In this document: one piece after another, positions 1 through 9,036 of the stretch
Numbering within the stretch: position 1 is the stretch's first letter
How the letters are laid out: each line of letters begins with the position of its first letter
Assembly (NCBI RefSeq): GCF_014207565.1
Contig: NZ_JACHGJ010000001.1
Span: 248,001 to 312,000, forward strand
Direction of reading: 5' to 3'
Source of the DNA: Spirochaeta isovalerica
GTDB taxonomy: Bacteria > Spirochaetota > Spirochaetia > DSM-2461
DNA: 64,000 nt
Program-made: the position numbers and the translations under genes
Notes under the pieces: model-generated
The model's database searches: none
What the model was told of the DNA's origin: nothing
The model's input: only the letters and a program-made list of their open reading frames with translations

Positions 1-1
1 C

Positions 2-814
2 CTGGATGATTCTTCTGATACTTTTCTAGTTGTGGGAACCCATGAGCATAATGCTGATACGATGATCATAGTCCATGCCGATAACATTTCGGGTAAGATA
101 AAAATGATCAGTTTCCCCCGAGATCTGTACTATAAAGGCAGTAAGATCAACAATATCTATAAAGAGCAGGGACCGGAACAGTTGGCAAAAGAATTGTCAG
201 AAATCACCGGATATTCCATTAAGAAGTATATCTCTATCGATATGTTCGCCTTTATCGATGTCATAAACATCCTGGGGGGCATCGATGTGACTCTTGAAAG
301 CGATTTGATTGATCCAACGTATAAAGTGAAAAACAATGGAGTCTGGTCTACGCTCTATTACAGAAAGGGGACCCATCATCTCGATGGCGTGGCGGCACTG
401 AGAGTGGCCCGCTCCCGGCACGGTTCGGAAGCCTATGACCGTTCAAGACGGCAGCAGTTGATAGTAAAAGCCATTATGGACAGGCTCAATTCCCTGGGCG
501 CCAGTGACATGTCAACATTTTATGACTTTGTAACTTCTGTTTTCTCCTATATCGATACAAATCTTACCATTGCCGATCTTGCCAAAAGTTTTGTGATGTA
601 TAAAGATAACGAAATTGACGATCCCGTTACACTGAACCTCGATAATATACTTGTCGCCCGTTGGTCGAATACGTATCTTTTACCTATTGAAGAAGAGAAA
701 AAGCTGCTGGCCGATGACAATTTCTTTGCGGGACAGTGGATTGTCGTCCCCCGGGACAATGATTGGGATCTGTTCAATAAATTTATCGGAAATGTGTTAA
801 ACAATGGTAATTAA
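2..814 (+). CDS. LytR-CpsA-Psr (LCP) family protein, 5' end missing
   Basis: The reading frame is open to the left window edge, so the N-terminus and its expected membrane anchor are missing. What remains reads as an LCP domain: a core with the motif ISFPRDLY, then LGGIDVTLESDL, then the arginine-rich stretch ALRVARSRHGSEAYDRSRRQ, which in this family binds the pyrophosphate of a polyprenyl-linked glycan. LCP enzymes move lipid-linked polysaccharide onto a cell-surface acceptor, usually peptidoglycan, outside the membrane. The specific acceptor cannot be told from the sequence. It is followed 2 nt later by miaB on the same strand, so the two are probably co-transcribed. Family assignment is secure; the cellular role is inferred. 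Confidence 0.9.
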   Translation: MDDSSDTFLVVGTHEHNADTMIIVHADNISGKIKMISFPRDLYYKGSKINNIYKEQGPEQLAKELSEITGYSIKKYISIDMFAFIDVINILGGIDVTLESDLIDPTYKVKNNGVWSTLYYRKGTHHLDGVAALRVARSRHGSEAYDRSRRQQLIVKAIMDRLNSLGASDMSTFYDFVTSVFSYIDTNLTIADLAKSFVMYKDNEIDDPVTLNLDNILVARWSNTYLLPIEEEKKLLADDNFFAGQWIVVPRDNDWDLFNKFIGNVLNNGN

Positions 815-816
815 AT

Positions 817-2130
817 ATGTCTGAAAAGAAATACTGGCTGGAAAATTACGGATGCCAGATGAATAAAGCCGAAGCCGCCGCTCTGGAACTGGAGCTTCAG
901 GCGGAAGGCTGGATAAAAGCTGAAAGCGAACACGAGGCCGATCTGGCTATAATCAATACCTGTACGGTGCGCCAGTCGGCGGAAAACAGGATCTGGGGCA
1001 GAATCGGACACTACAAGCATTTAAAAAAAGAACGGGATATGAAACTCGTTGTCATGGGGTGTATGGCGGAGAACCGTAAAGATGAGCTGACTAAAAAAGG
1101 TTCAGCTGTGGATATTGTCGCAGGGACGAAAGGTCAGAAGCTTCTGGTTAAGAAACTGTCCGGCGATTATACAGGACAGGAGGATTTTCTGGAGGAGAAC
1201 AGATACTCCTTCCATCAGAGTCACGGATCCGTCGATTCAATCAATGCATTGGTTCCCATAATGCACGGCTGCAACAATTTCTGTACTTATTGCATCGTTC
1301 CCTACGTCAGAGGAAGGGAAGTCTCACGGGACGCCGAAGAGATCCTCGGGGAAGTGAAATCTCTTGTTGAAAAGGGTGTGAAGGATGTCACTTTTCTCGG
1401 ACAGAATGTCAACACGTACATCGATAAAGAGGCTGATGTCAATTTCGCCGGACTCCTCCGTCGGACCGCCAGAGAAACCGGTGTTAAAAGGATCAGATTC
1501 CTCTCAGCTCATCCTAAAGATCTCACCGATGATATTATTGAAGTGATGGCATCGGAAGATGCTGTTTGTAAACACCTTCATCTGCCGGTTCAGCACGGTT
1601 CCTCCAAAGTCCTGATGGAAATGAACCGGCGTTATACTAAAGAAGATTATCTACTGCTTGTCGATAAGCTGAAAAAGGCCATGCCTGATATTTCATTGAC
1701 GTCCGATATCATGGTGGGTTTTCCCGGGGAGACTCCCGGGGATCTCGAGGAATTGAAGGATCTGATGAGAAAGGTCAGGTTTTCTGAAGCTTTCACCTAT
1801 TTTTATAACCCCCGGGAAGGAACTAAAGCTTTCGGTCGTGAGGATAGTCTCCCGGATGAAATCAAGAAAGCCCGGTTAGCTGAAATAATCGCTCTTCAGA
1901 GAGACATAACAGCCGGCGAGTTTGATAAAAGGATCGGTTCAACCGTAGAAGTTATTGCCGAGCATGTATCGAAAAAATCAGATGAAGAGATACTCGGTCG
2001 TACGGAGAGAAACGAGACAGTCCTGTTTAAAGGAACAAAGGACTTGATCGGAAAAATCCTGACTGTTAAAATTACATCGCTGAAAGGTCAGACCTTTTTC
2101 GGCGAGGAGGTCCCATGCCCTGGAGAATGA
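817..2130 (+). CDS. miaB: tRNA-2-methylthio-N6-dimethylallyladenosine synthase MiaB
   Basis: A 437-residue radical-SAM methylthiotransferase that adds the methylthio group to i6A37 of tRNAs reading UNN codons. The N-terminal MTTase domain has the three cysteines for the auxiliary cluster at Cys13, Cys49 and Cys82 (motifs ENYGCQMN, INTCTVR, VMGCMAE). The radical-SAM CxxxCxxC motif is CNNFCTYC at residues 152-159, followed by VPYVRGRE. A TRAM domain closes the protein. Length and motif order are those of MiaB rather than MtaB or RimO, although the exact substrate rests on family resemblance. The start is 2 nt after the upstream stop, and the 3' end overlaps the next gene by 16 nt, so it lies inside an operon. 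Confidence 0.95.
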   Translation: MSEKKYWLENYGCQMNKAEAAALELELQAEGWIKAESEHEADLAIINTCTVRQSAENRIWGRIGHYKHLKKERDMKLVVMGCMAENRKDELTKKGSAVDIVAGTKGQKLLVKKLSGDYTGQEDFLEENRYSFHQSHGSVDSINALVPIMHGCNNFCTYCIVPYVRGREVSRDAEEILGEVKSLVEKGVKDVTFLGQNVNTYIDKEADVNFAGLLRRTARETGVKRIRFLSAHPKDLTDDIIEVMASEDAVCKHLHLPVQHGSSKVLMEMNRRYTKEDYLLLVDKLKKAMPDISLTSDIMVGFPGETPGDLEELKDLMRKVRFSEAFTYFYNPREGTKAFGREDSLPDEIKKARLAEIIALQRDITAGEFDKRIGSTVEVIAEHVSKKSDEEILGRTERNETVLFKGTKDLIGKILTVKITSLKGQTFFGEEVPCPGE

Positions 2131-2390
2131 TGCGTTTTCTATTCATAATGGCTCTTGTTATCCTTTTTATAGGTCTCAATGCTGGCTACAGTTCCGATAT
2201 TAGGTTCTGGTTCGGAGAAAAAGCCAGCTTTCAGAACGTTCCAATTTATGTAAGTCTCTTCGGGGCATACCTTCTGGGAGCTCTTTCCGTCATTCCTTTT
2301 GCAGTAAACCGTTCAATCAGCCGATTAAAAAAGAAAAAGAAAAAACAAAAGGCGGAAAAAGAGTCAGTTGATAAAACAACGACTGCGTAA
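2115..2390 (+). CDS. LapA-family small membrane protein
   Basis: This 91-residue protein has two hydrophobic segments (about residues 5-25 and 43-65) followed by a very basic tail (KKKKKKQK) predicted to be cytoplasmic. This is the architecture of the lipopolysaccharide-assembly LapA / DUF1049 family. In enterobacteria LapA works with LapB on control of LPS synthesis; whether that applies here is unknown because the window gives no LPS context. The gene overlaps the end of miaB by 16 nt and the start of the next gene by 23 nt, so all three are almost certainly translated from one mRNA. Confidence 0.7.
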   Translation: MPWRMMRFLFIMALVILFIGLNAGYSSDIRFWFGEKASFQNVPIYVSLFGAYLLGALSVIPFAVNRSISRLKKKKKKQKAEKESVDKTTTA

Positions 2391-3366
2391 GTTACTATTA
2401 TTTCTTCTCTTTCTCTCTGCTCATCCCCTGTTCTCCGATCCTCTGTATGATGCTTCTATACTGGAGAAAGAGGGTAAGACAGAGGAAGCCTTCAGAATTT
2501 ATTCCCGGTGGTTAAAAGATAACACAGAGGATAGTCGCTTTTCCGATATTCTTTTCAAATCAGCCGCGCTGGCCGGAGATGCCGATGGGGCGATTTCTCT
2601 TTATCTTGGTTTTGCCTCTATATTGTCCGGTTCAGTTCTTCACGATTTGTATGAACAGGTAGGGATGTTGTATGAGTTGACCTTCCGCTACAGTTATGCG
2701 GCAGATTATTACAGAATGGCTGCCGGTTCGGTTAGCCCTTCTGATTCTGAAATGCTGCTTCGTGCCATGAAGCTCCTCTATCAAACGGGAGAAATTCCGA
2801 CGGACAGAGATATCGATGCTCTCCTGATGAAGGATCTCAGTCCTGATATCTACGTAGACGCCCTTCTTTTCAAGGCAGAACTTCTTGTCTACAGAGACGA
2901 GTGGGAAAAAGCTGAAGAGATTCTGATTCAAAGCAGATACAGCAATTTATATCCGGCCATTCAGCTGGCTCTGTGGGATATTTATAGAAGAACAAATAAC
3001 AACCAAGAAGCCCGGCGGGTTGTTGATTTTATGATAGAGACCTATCCCGATTCAGTGGAACTGGCAATTATGAAAGGCCGGATAAAAAAAATGACAAGGC
3101 TGTCTGATTTTTTTCTTTCCCTGGAGGATGTCACGACAGAGAACCCTGAACCGGCAACAGAACCGGATGTGTACATCCAGACAGGCGCTTTTTCCCGGGA
3201 AGATAATGCCCGCGAGCTGGCCTTGAGTCTAGAAACATCCGGTTTTGATGTTATTACGTCCAGGGACGGGACTGTCTATAAAGTATACGTTACGGGGGAC
3301 AGCCCGGATTTGCTGCAGAAATTAAAAACCAAAGGCTTTGACGGATTTATTACGGATTCTCCGTAG
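2368..3366 (+). CDS. Secreted TPR-like protein with C-terminal SPOR domain
   Basis: A 332-residue protein starting at TTG (2368), preceded by a purine-rich stretch inside lapA. It has an N-terminal signal peptide (basic KQRLRK, then LLLFLLFLSA). Helical repeats of TPR type follow from about 25 to 245 (for example EKEGKTEEAFRIYSRWLK, then YRDEWEKAEEIL). The last 70 residues (VYIQTGAFSREDNARELA... to the end) form a SPOR domain, which binds denuded peptidoglycan glycan strands, often at septa. It therefore likely acts in the periplasm in wall or division functions. Its 3' end overlaps the convergent lipoprotein gene by 17 nt. Domain calls are good; the function is inferred. Confidence 0.8.
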   Translation: MIKQRLRKLLLFLLFLSAHPLFSDPLYDASILEKEGKTEEAFRIYSRWLKDNTEDSRFSDILFKSAALAGDADGAISLYLGFASILSGSVLHDLYEQVGMLYELTFRYSYAADYYRMAAGSVSPSDSEMLLRAMKLLYQTGEIPTDRDIDALLMKDLSPDIYVDALLFKAELLVYRDEWEKAEEILIQSRYSNLYPAIQLALWDIYRRTNNNQEARRVVDFMIETYPDSVELAIMKGRIKKMTRLSDFFLSLEDVTTENPEPATEPDVYIQTGAFSREDNARELALSLETSGFDVITSRDGTVYKVYVTGDSPDLLQKLKTKGFDGFITDSP

Positions 3367-4882
3367 TCTCCTGATCGACTTTTTCTATCTGCTCGAAATG
3401 GAGTTCAGAGCCGCTTTCCGGTGCTATTCCCCGCGCTCTTAATACGCCTTTTTTCAAGGTGATGGTTCTGATGATTCTCAAATCATCAGCGGATTCGCTA
3501 TATTCCATTAAATAGGTCTTAATATCTCTTGTCAGTCCGTTTGAGCTGAGTTCTTTCATTTCAAGTATCTGTTGACCTTCCAGATCAAAAATTGTAAATA
3601 TACCTCTTGTTTCCTTATCATCCTCTTTCAGGATATATTCGGGACTGTCGAAGAGGATCTCTGTATTGAGATTCGTTTTATAAAGGCCTTTTACCTTCAT
3701 TTCAGATAGGAGCAGATTCTCACGGGAGTTGTCCGTAAGAGCCTTCTGGAGATTTTCAGTCAGCTGGCTGTAGGTTCCTCCCCAGCGCTGGTTTCCTCTT
3801 ATTTTGACCTGTATAGTTTCAAAGCTGTCTATGCTGATGCTTATGGAAAAAGACATACTTGTTAAAAAGTTATTTCTCACACTGAAGAAAGATAAAATCT
3901 GGCGGTATTTTACCGGTTCGGTATTTTCATTCCAGGTAAAGCTTTCCTGGATATCTCCGGAATAAAAGGTGATTGTTTTTTCCTCGGGTATAATCTGAAA
4001 TATCTCATTCATATTATGAGTGGCATTCCCGTTGAGGTCTTTCGTTTTGAACCATGGTCCCTTGAGGAAATCGAGATAATCTTCGCTGGTGCCCCTGTAA
4101 AAGTTCAACAGATTTTCATTGGAAAGAGATGATATGCGGACTTTTTCCGAGTTGGAAAGCTCATAGTATTTTTTTTCAGCATTCCATTTGAACCTCTCGA
4201 CAATGAGATTCTTCTCGTCATCGGGATTCTTTTTCTGTACTTCAAGTCCGAAGCTTTCTCCAGTAAGGCCGTCAATTTTGTAATCGTTGCCTCTGTCCAT
4301 TCTGATGATTTCAAAATCACCATCAACGGCCTGGTTAAATACTTTTTTAACAGTATAGGACTGGGAGTCCTTTTCGGGAAAAAGCTTGAAAACTTCCAGA
4401 ATCTGCTGATCTTTCGTATCGATACCGGTGATGATTATCTCATTTAAATGATCTCCTGTAAGATCATCACATTCAATTGATGCTATGTTGAGATTGTAAG
4501 TCCCGATATCGCTGCGGTACAGTTCGTAATATTCGTCTTTTTTTTCATCAAAATCGGCTATGTATATCCGGAATACATTTTTATCCTCGTTAAGAGGGCT
4601 TGCCAGGATTATCTGCTCTTCAGTTTCATCCTCATCGAGATTGATATTGAGAATATCGTAGTCCCGGTACTCCCTATCTATCAGGATCTGTAGACTGTTG
4701 ATTATGGAATCAGCCGGAACAATCGTGTTGTCACTATCCGGAATCTGCTCAGAATCATTTGCCAAACCGGGAATAATAGTCTGCGGGGTAATGTTTTCCT
4801 CATCGGATTGAGGCGAACCGCAGGAAATCAAAAGAGACATAAGTAAAGCCGCTGCTGCGGGAAATGTTCCGTTTTTTATCAT
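3350..4882 (-). CDS. Pallilysin-like surface lipoprotein
   Basis: A 510-residue lipoprotein: signal peptide with lipobox LISCG, an acidic linker, then a segment of acidic repeats (NINLDEDETEEQI, DDLTGDHLNEII) resembling VCBS-like calcium-binding loops. From about residue 255 the order of motifs (FLKGPWFKT, then ITFYSGDIQESFTW, then FFSVRNN, then SFETIQVKI, then RWGGTYSQ) parallels the beta-barrel of the Treponema adhesin/protease pallilysin (TP0751). The Treponema HExxH-type motif lines up with SFETIQ here, keeping the Glu but neither His, so zinc-protease activity is unlikely. It starts 8 nt after nrnA and is probably co-transcribed with it. The alignment to pallilysin was made from memory and is tentative. 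Confidence 0.6.
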   Translation of the reverse strand: MIKNGTFPAAAALLMSLLISCGSPQSDEENITPQTIIPGLANDSEQIPDSDNTIVPADSIINSLQILIDREYRDYDILNINLDEDETEEQIILASPLNEDKNVFRIYIADFDEKKDEYYELYRSDIGTYNLNIASIECDDLTGDHLNEIIITGIDTKDQQILEVFKLFPEKDSQSYTVKKVFNQAVDGDFEIIRMDRGNDYKIDGLTGESFGLEVQKKNPDDEKNLIVERFKWNAEKKYYELSNSEKVRISSLSNENLLNFYRGTSEDYLDFLKGPWFKTKDLNGNATHNMNEIFQIIPEEKTITFYSGDIQESFTWNENTEPVKYRQILSFFSVRNNFLTSMSFSISISIDSFETIQVKIRGNQRWGGTYSQLTENLQKALTDNSRENLLLSEMKVKGLYKTNLNTEILFDSPEYILKEDDKETRGIFTIFDLEGQQILEMKELSSNGLTRDIKTYLMEYSESADDLRIIRTITLKKGVLRARGIAPESGSELHFEQIEKVDQETTENP

Positions 4883-4890
4883 GGATGATA

Positions 4891-5868
4891 TTATGTAAAA
4901 TAACTCCCGAGCATATCAAGCACCTTTGGCTTAATATCTTCAAATGGCTCGTAGCATTTAAAACCAGCCGCGGTTTTATGTCCGCCGCCATTGAAGCTGC
5001 GGGCCACTTCTGCGCAATTGACTTCCCCTTTCGATCTGATGGAGCATCGGAGGAGACCTGTCGTGTCTTCTTTGAAAAAAACAGAGGCCCGCACTTTCTG
5101 GCTCTGGAGGGGGAAGTTGACAATTTCCTGCGACTCTTCGTATTTAGCACCGGAGTCAAGAAGGGTTTTCCGGCTCATATATTGAACAGCCACTCTCTGG
5201 TCGTAATGAAGTTTCATATTCTGGTGTACCAGGGTCTGGAGAATAATCGACTCGATAGATTTGCTTTCTGCCAGAAGGGAGTAGATCTTACTGGGATCAA
5301 CACCTATATTGACCAGATTTTCCGCTATATGGAATTCATAAGCATTAGTTTTGGGGTAGGCGAAAAAACCCGTGTCGTAGACAATACCCGTATAGATGGC
5401 AATGCCGATATCCAGAGTGATTTCCACTCCGAGCTTTTCAAGAATTGTATAAATGATTTCGCTTGAAGACCCGGCATCCGGGTTAAGGTATGTATAGGGC
5501 GCTGTCTCATCGCCGAAATTATGATGGTCGATGATCAGCGTCTGCACGGCTCTGGGAGGAATAATTTCTTTGATTGAACCGATATTGGACAGTTCCGTAT
5601 CGACGATAATCAGCGTCCATTTGTCCAATTCTTCCGGCAGATCATCGGAAGACTGGTATTGGACAATCATATTCCATGAATCAAGAAAATCATATTTTCC
5701 CGGCGTCGCGTCGCTGTTAATTATTCTGACATTCTTTCCATATATCTGAAGGCCTCTGGCCAGGGCATATTCCGCGGCCAGAGCATCGCCGTCTGGAGAT
5801 TCGTGGCATGTTACAATGTAATTATCATGTTTTATGATATAGTCAATTATAGCTTCAATTTTTGCCAT
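4891..5868 (-). CDS. nrnA: DHH/DHHA1 phosphoesterase, NrnA-like (oligoribonuclease/pAp phosphatase)
   Basis: A 325-residue cytoplasmic phosphodiesterase of the NrnA type, which degrades very short RNAs, and often pAp or pGpG, to mononucleotides. Metal-binding motifs are visible: ESPDGDAL at residues 23-30, a second aspartate in IIVDTELS (Asp90), the name-giving DHH at 114-116, and the DHHA1 substrate-binding loop GGGHKTAAGF from 294. The start at 5868 has no ribosome binding site; instead a promoter-like -35/-10 pair ends 6 nt upstream, suggesting a leaderless message. The lipoprotein gene follows after 8 nt. The family is certain, the exact substrate is not. Confidence 0.9.
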   Translation of the reverse strand: MAKIEAIIDYIIKHDNYIVTCHESPDGDALAAEYALARGLQIYGKNVRIINSDATPGKYDFLDSWNMIVQYQSSDDLPEELDKWTLIIVDTELSNIGSIKEIIPPRAVQTLIIDHHNFGDETAPYTYLNPDAGSSSEIIYTILEKLGVEITLDIGIAIYTGIVYDTGFFAYPKTNAYEFHIAENLVNIGVDPSKIYSLLAESKSIESIILQTLVHQNMKLHYDQRVAVQYMSRKTLLDSGAKYEESQEIVNFPLQSQKVRASVFFKEDTTGLLRCSIRSKGEVNCAEVARSFNGGGHKTAAGFKCYEPFEDIKPKVLDMLGSYFT

Positions 5869-5874
5869 ATTATG

Positions 5875-5903
5875 AGTATAGGGCTAGTTATATTTTTATT
5901 CAA
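5875..5903 (-). promoter_or_regulatory. Predicted promoter of nrnA (leaderless arrangement)
   Basis: On the minus strand TTGAAT (5903-5898) and TATACT (5880-5875) are separated by exactly 17 nt. The -10 box ends 6 nt before the nrnA ATG, so transcription should start at or next to the start codon. No Shine-Dalgarno sequence lies between. Confidence 0.65.
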
Positions 5904-5919
5904 ATAATAGATTTAATTT

Positions 5920-6468
5920 ATGAGAAATGATTGCGTGATTCTCGCTGCGGGATTGTCGTCGAGAATGGGAAAATGGAAGCCGGAAGTTGAAGTCGGCGGA
6001 ATTCCCATGATCAGGCGCTCTATTTCCAATGCCTCCATGACTTCCCGTCAGGTAATCGTTGTCGGCGGTTACAATTTCAGCTTGCTCTCCCGGCTGATCG
6101 GAGATCTGCCCCATGTCACATTAGTGGAAAATACCCGTTATGAAAAGGGAATGTTGACTTCTGTCAAAACGGCTTTGAATTACATCAGAACCGTCAGGTT
6201 CTTTATTGCCCTGGCCGACATGCCTTATATTCAGCCGGAAACTTTTTCTCTTATGGAGGACCGCTTCTTTGAAGATGCTCTTTTTCCCATTTACAAAGGC
6301 ATGAGAGGACATCCCGTGCTGGTCAATTCGACAGTTTCTTCAATAATAGCCGATGCTCCTGAAACCCTGATGATGAAAGATATCCTGAAAAGTTGCCGCA
6401 TCAGCGAAATCGAAGTGAATGATCCCGGAATCCTCAAAGATGTGGACAGGTTATCTGATATTGAATGA
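5920..6468 (+). CDS. MobA-like / MocA-type nucleotidyltransferase
   Basis: A 182-residue single-domain NTP transferase. The signature LAAGLSSRMGKWKPE at residues 8-22 is the nucleotide-binding loop of the MobA/MocA family, ALADMP (near 85) holds the metal-binding aspartate, and RGHPVLVN is the typical active-site loop. MocA-type members transfer CMP or GMP to molybdopterin for xanthine-dehydrogenase-type enzymes. No molybdoenzyme gene is in the window, so another cofactor or sugar substrate is possible. It is divergent from nrnA with about 50 nt between, and a terminator lies just after it, so it is probably monocistronic. Confidence 0.8.
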   Translation: MRNDCVILAAGLSSRMGKWKPEVEVGGIPMIRRSISNASMTSRQVIVVGGYNFSLLSRLIGDLPHVTLVENTRYEKGMLTSVKTALNYIRTVRFFIALADMPYIQPETFSLMEDRFFEDALFPIYKGMRGHPVLVNSTVSSIIADAPETLMMKDILKSCRISEIEVNDPGILKDVDRLSDIE

Positions 6469-6493
6469 ATTGTGTAAAAAAAGTAGAATAGGG

Positions 6494-6521
6494 TACGGCT
6501 GCCTTCGGGAGCCGTATTTTT
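6494..6521 (+). terminator. Intrinsic terminator after the nucleotidyltransferase gene
   Basis: The inverted repeat TACGGCT (6494-6500) / AGCCGTA (6510-6516) around a GCCTTCGGG loop is followed by TTTTT. It separates the nucleotidyltransferase gene from purA, whose ribosome binding site begins 7 nt later. Confidence 0.8.
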
Positions 6522-6540
6522 GTTTCTGAGAAGGTATTGT

Positions 6541-7764
6541 ATGAAGCTTGTAGTGATCGGAGCCCAGTGGGGCGACGAAGGAAAGGGGAAGATTGTCGAT
6601 TATCTATCGGAGGAGTCTTCCATCGTGGTCCGGTTTTCCGGAGGTGCCAATGCAGGGCACACCATAGTCGTAGGCGAAAAAGTTTACAAACTTCATCTCA
6701 TACCATCAGGTATTGTGAACCCGGACAAGACTGCAATTCTCGGTTCCGGAATGGTTATTGACCCCGAATCCATGTTTAAAGAACTGGAAGGGCTGGAAGC
6801 GGAAGGCCTTGACTGTAAAGGGAGAATCCTTGTCTCCGACAGGGCTCACATCGTTCTCCCCCGATACCGTGATATGGATGTGGAGATTGATAAAAGCAGA
6901 AAAAACCCCATAGGCACTACCGGCCGGGGCATCGGAGTCACCTATGCTTTAAAATCCTCCCGGGACGGATTCCGGGTGGGCGATATGTATGATGAAAATC
7001 GCTATGCCATGCTTGAAGAGGAAGACAGAAGATTCCTCGATCCCTTTAAAGAAAAAATGAGAGATATGGTTTGCAATATTTCACAGTATCTCTATGAAAA
7101 TAAAGACAAGAATATCCTGTTTGAGGGTGCCCAGGGAGTTCTGCTCGATCTGGACAGCGGAACATACCCTTATGTTTCATCCGGCTATTCCAGCAGCGCC
7201 GGCGCGGCAATGGGAAGTGGTATCGGACCGCGACAGCTCGACAGGATATACGGCGTTTTCAAAGCTTATTCCACGAGAGTCGGCAACGGACCCTTTCCAT
7301 CGGAGTACGACAGGGAAAGAGATGGAGATCTGGGCGATCAGATTTTGAAAATCGGACAGGAATTCGGAGTCACGACCGGACGGGCAAGAAGATGCGGTTA
7401 TCTGGATCTTGTGGCACTGAAATATGCCTGCTGGTCAAACTCTATCGATTATCTGGTTATGACTAAAATCGATATTTTCGATTCATTCGACGAAATAAAA
7501 GTCTGTACCGGTTATGAGATCGATGGGGAAGTGACAGATGTGCTTCCTGCGAGAATTGATCTCATGGCTAAAGCCAAACCTGTCACCAGAACTTTCAAGG
7601 GCTGGAAGTCCGACCTGACGAAATGTTCATCATATGAGGAACTGCCTGGTGAAGTAAAAGACTATATAAGCTTCATTGAAGATTATGTTGAAACTCCCAT
7701 AGGAACGGTTTCAGTCGGTCCTGACAGAAATCAGACATTTAACAGAGTTCAACCCTGGGGTTAA
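6541..7764 (+). CDS. purA: Adenylosuccinate synthetase
   Basis: Catalyses the GTP-dependent condensation of IMP with aspartate, the first committed step to AMP. The N-terminus MKLVVIGAQWGDEGKGKI carries the P-loop GDEGKGK at residues 11-17, followed by RFSGGANAGHTIV; GTTGRGIGVTYALK and the C-terminal TKIDIFD loop are also canonical. I place the start at ATG 6541, with GAGAAGG 6-12 nt upstream, rather than at an in-frame TTG at 6520. The 407-residue length is slightly below the usual 420-430 but nothing essential seems missing. A terminator follows directly. Confidence 0.97.
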   Translation: MKLVVIGAQWGDEGKGKIVDYLSEESSIVVRFSGGANAGHTIVVGEKVYKLHLIPSGIVNPDKTAILGSGMVIDPESMFKELEGLEAEGLDCKGRILVSDRAHIVLPRYRDMDVEIDKSRKNPIGTTGRGIGVTYALKSSRDGFRVGDMYDENRYAMLEEEDRRFLDPFKEKMRDMVCNISQYLYENKDKNILFEGAQGVLLDLDSGTYPYVSSGYSSSAGAAMGSGIGPRQLDRIYGVFKAYSTRVGNGPFPSEYDRERDGDLGDQILKIGQEFGVTTGRARRCGYLDLVALKYACWSNSIDYLVMTKIDIFDSFDEIKVCTGYEIDGEVTDVLPARIDLMAKAKPVTRTFKGWKSDLTKCSSYEELPGEVKDYISFIEDYVETPIGTVSVGPDRNQTFNRVQPWG

Positions 7765-7772
7765 CAGAAAAT

Positions 7773-7813
7773 AAGGCAGGAACAACCCTCCGGATGATTC
7801 CTGCCTTTTTTTT
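7773..7813 (+). terminator. Terminator between convergent purA and hydF
   Basis: A perfect 10-bp stem AAGGCAGGAA (7773-7782) / TTCCTGCCTT (7798-7807) is followed by a run of T on the plus strand. On the minus strand the stem is followed by a weaker T-rich stretch, so it may also stop transcription from the hydF side. Confidence 0.9.
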
Positions 7814-9036
7814 CAGTCAAAGGCCTCTCGGTATTCTTCGTAGAGATCCCGGAATGGTTCCAGAGCCCGCGGAAGCAGTCCGTTAACCCAACCGAGAAAA
7901 AGACCGTAATTCGTAATGAAAACGCCTTTCCTGCGAATCCTTTCCAATCGGTCCATCATTTTCTCTCTGTTGATCATGCAACCTGCGCAATGGATGACCA
8001 TATAATACTTTTCCAGATCCTCATCGGATGGTAGCGTTCTGGTAAAATCGAATTCCACATTGGAGTGAACAAGCTGGCGGAAAAGTCTGGGAATCCTGAC
8101 AGTCCCTATGTCGTCTGCCTGTCTGTGATGAGAGCAGGATTCCATAACGAGAATACGGCCTCCCTCAGGTGTCTTTTTCAGGTTGATTATCCCTTTGATA
8201 AATTCTTCAAGATCCCCTTTTTTTCTAGCGAAAAGTATGGAAAAGGAAGTAAGCAGCTGATTTTCGGGGATATCGGCGGCAACTTTATGAAAAACCTGGC
8301 TGTCGGTAATCACCAGTTTTGGTTTCTGGATGAGATTATTATAAAAAGAGTACAGTTCTCTTTCCTTAACGACCAGGGAAGCGCAGTCTTTATCCAGAAG
8401 ATCCCTTATGGTTTGAACCTGAGGCATAATGAGACGGCCTTTCGGGGCGGCAAGGTCAATGGGCGTTACAAGAACGGCCAGATCTCCTTCATCGACCAGA
8501 CCTTCGAGAGGTGTCATTTCGGGTATCAGTTTTTCCTTCTGTTCTATCAGCAGGTTTCTCAACTGTTGGGCCCCTTCGCCCGTCAGATTGTTGACTTTGA
8601 CTTTGGGAACAGGCGAAACCAGTTCGACTTTCTCAATATTTGCAGGACAGTCGCTGTGAGTCAGGACACAGACAAGGGGAGTTCGGCTGTTTTTGATTAG
8701 CAGCTCTTTCAGAATCTCTTTTTCTTCTATCGTAGGCGCCTTGTCCTGAGGTGTGACAAATATATTAATAGCCGATGCTGCGGATGATTCCAGAGTTTTC
8801 ATAACCCGCATTTTTCCCAGCTCGCCTTCATCGTCGAGACCGGCTGTATCGGTTATGGCTACGGGACCGAGAGCCCCGAGCTCCATCTGTCTTGTAACGG
8901 GATCAGTTGTCGTTCCCGGAGTGGAGGAAATAATTGAAATGTCCTTCTCGAAAAGAGTATTCATCAATGAGGATTTTCCCGCGTTTCTTATGCCTATCAA
9001 GACGATTCGCGTCGATTCCGCAAGTGCTGTAGCCAT
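7813..9036 (-). CDS. hydF: [FeFe]-hydrogenase H-cluster maturation GTPase HydF
   Basis: A 407-residue scaffold on which the diiron subcluster is completed before transfer to apo-HydA. The N-terminal GTPase domain has the P-loop GIRNAGKSS (15-23), the G2 region GTTTDPV and G3 DTAG (63-66). The C-terminal cluster-binding region has CSHH at 301-304 and CAGC at 350-353, the HydF metal-binding signature. It is the last gene of the hyd operon: its ATG overlaps the end of the aspartase-like gene by 1 nt. No hydrogenase structural gene or hydE lies in this window, so they must be elsewhere if the pathway is complete. Confidence 0.95.
   Translation of the reverse strand: MATALAESTRIVLIGIRNAGKSSLMNTLFEKDISIISSTPGTTTDPVTRQMELGALGPVAITDTAGLDDEGELGKMRVMKTLESSAASAINIFVTPQDKAPTIEEKEILKELLIKNSRTPLVCVLTHSDCPANIEKVELVSPVPKVKVNNLTGEGAQQLRNLLIEQKEKLIPEMTPLEGLVDEGDLAVLVTPIDLAAPKGRLIMPQVQTIRDLLDKDCASLVVKERELYSFYNNLIQKPKLVITDSQVFHKVAADIPENQLLTSFSILFARKKGDLEEFIKGIINLKKTPEGGRILVMESCSHHRQADDIGTVRIPRLFRQLVHSNVEFDFTRTLPSDEDLEKYYMVIHCAGCMINREKMMDRLERIRRKGVFITNYGLFLGWVNGLLPRALEPFRDLYEEYREAFD

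Noticed and set aside
4864..5466. 200-codon plus-strand ORF
   Set aside because: Antisense to nrnA, which has a full set of DHH motifs; no signature in the opposite frame.
8065..8700. 211-codon plus-strand ORF
   Set aside because: Antisense to hydF; no ribosome site and unlikely composition (many Phe, Gln and Asn).
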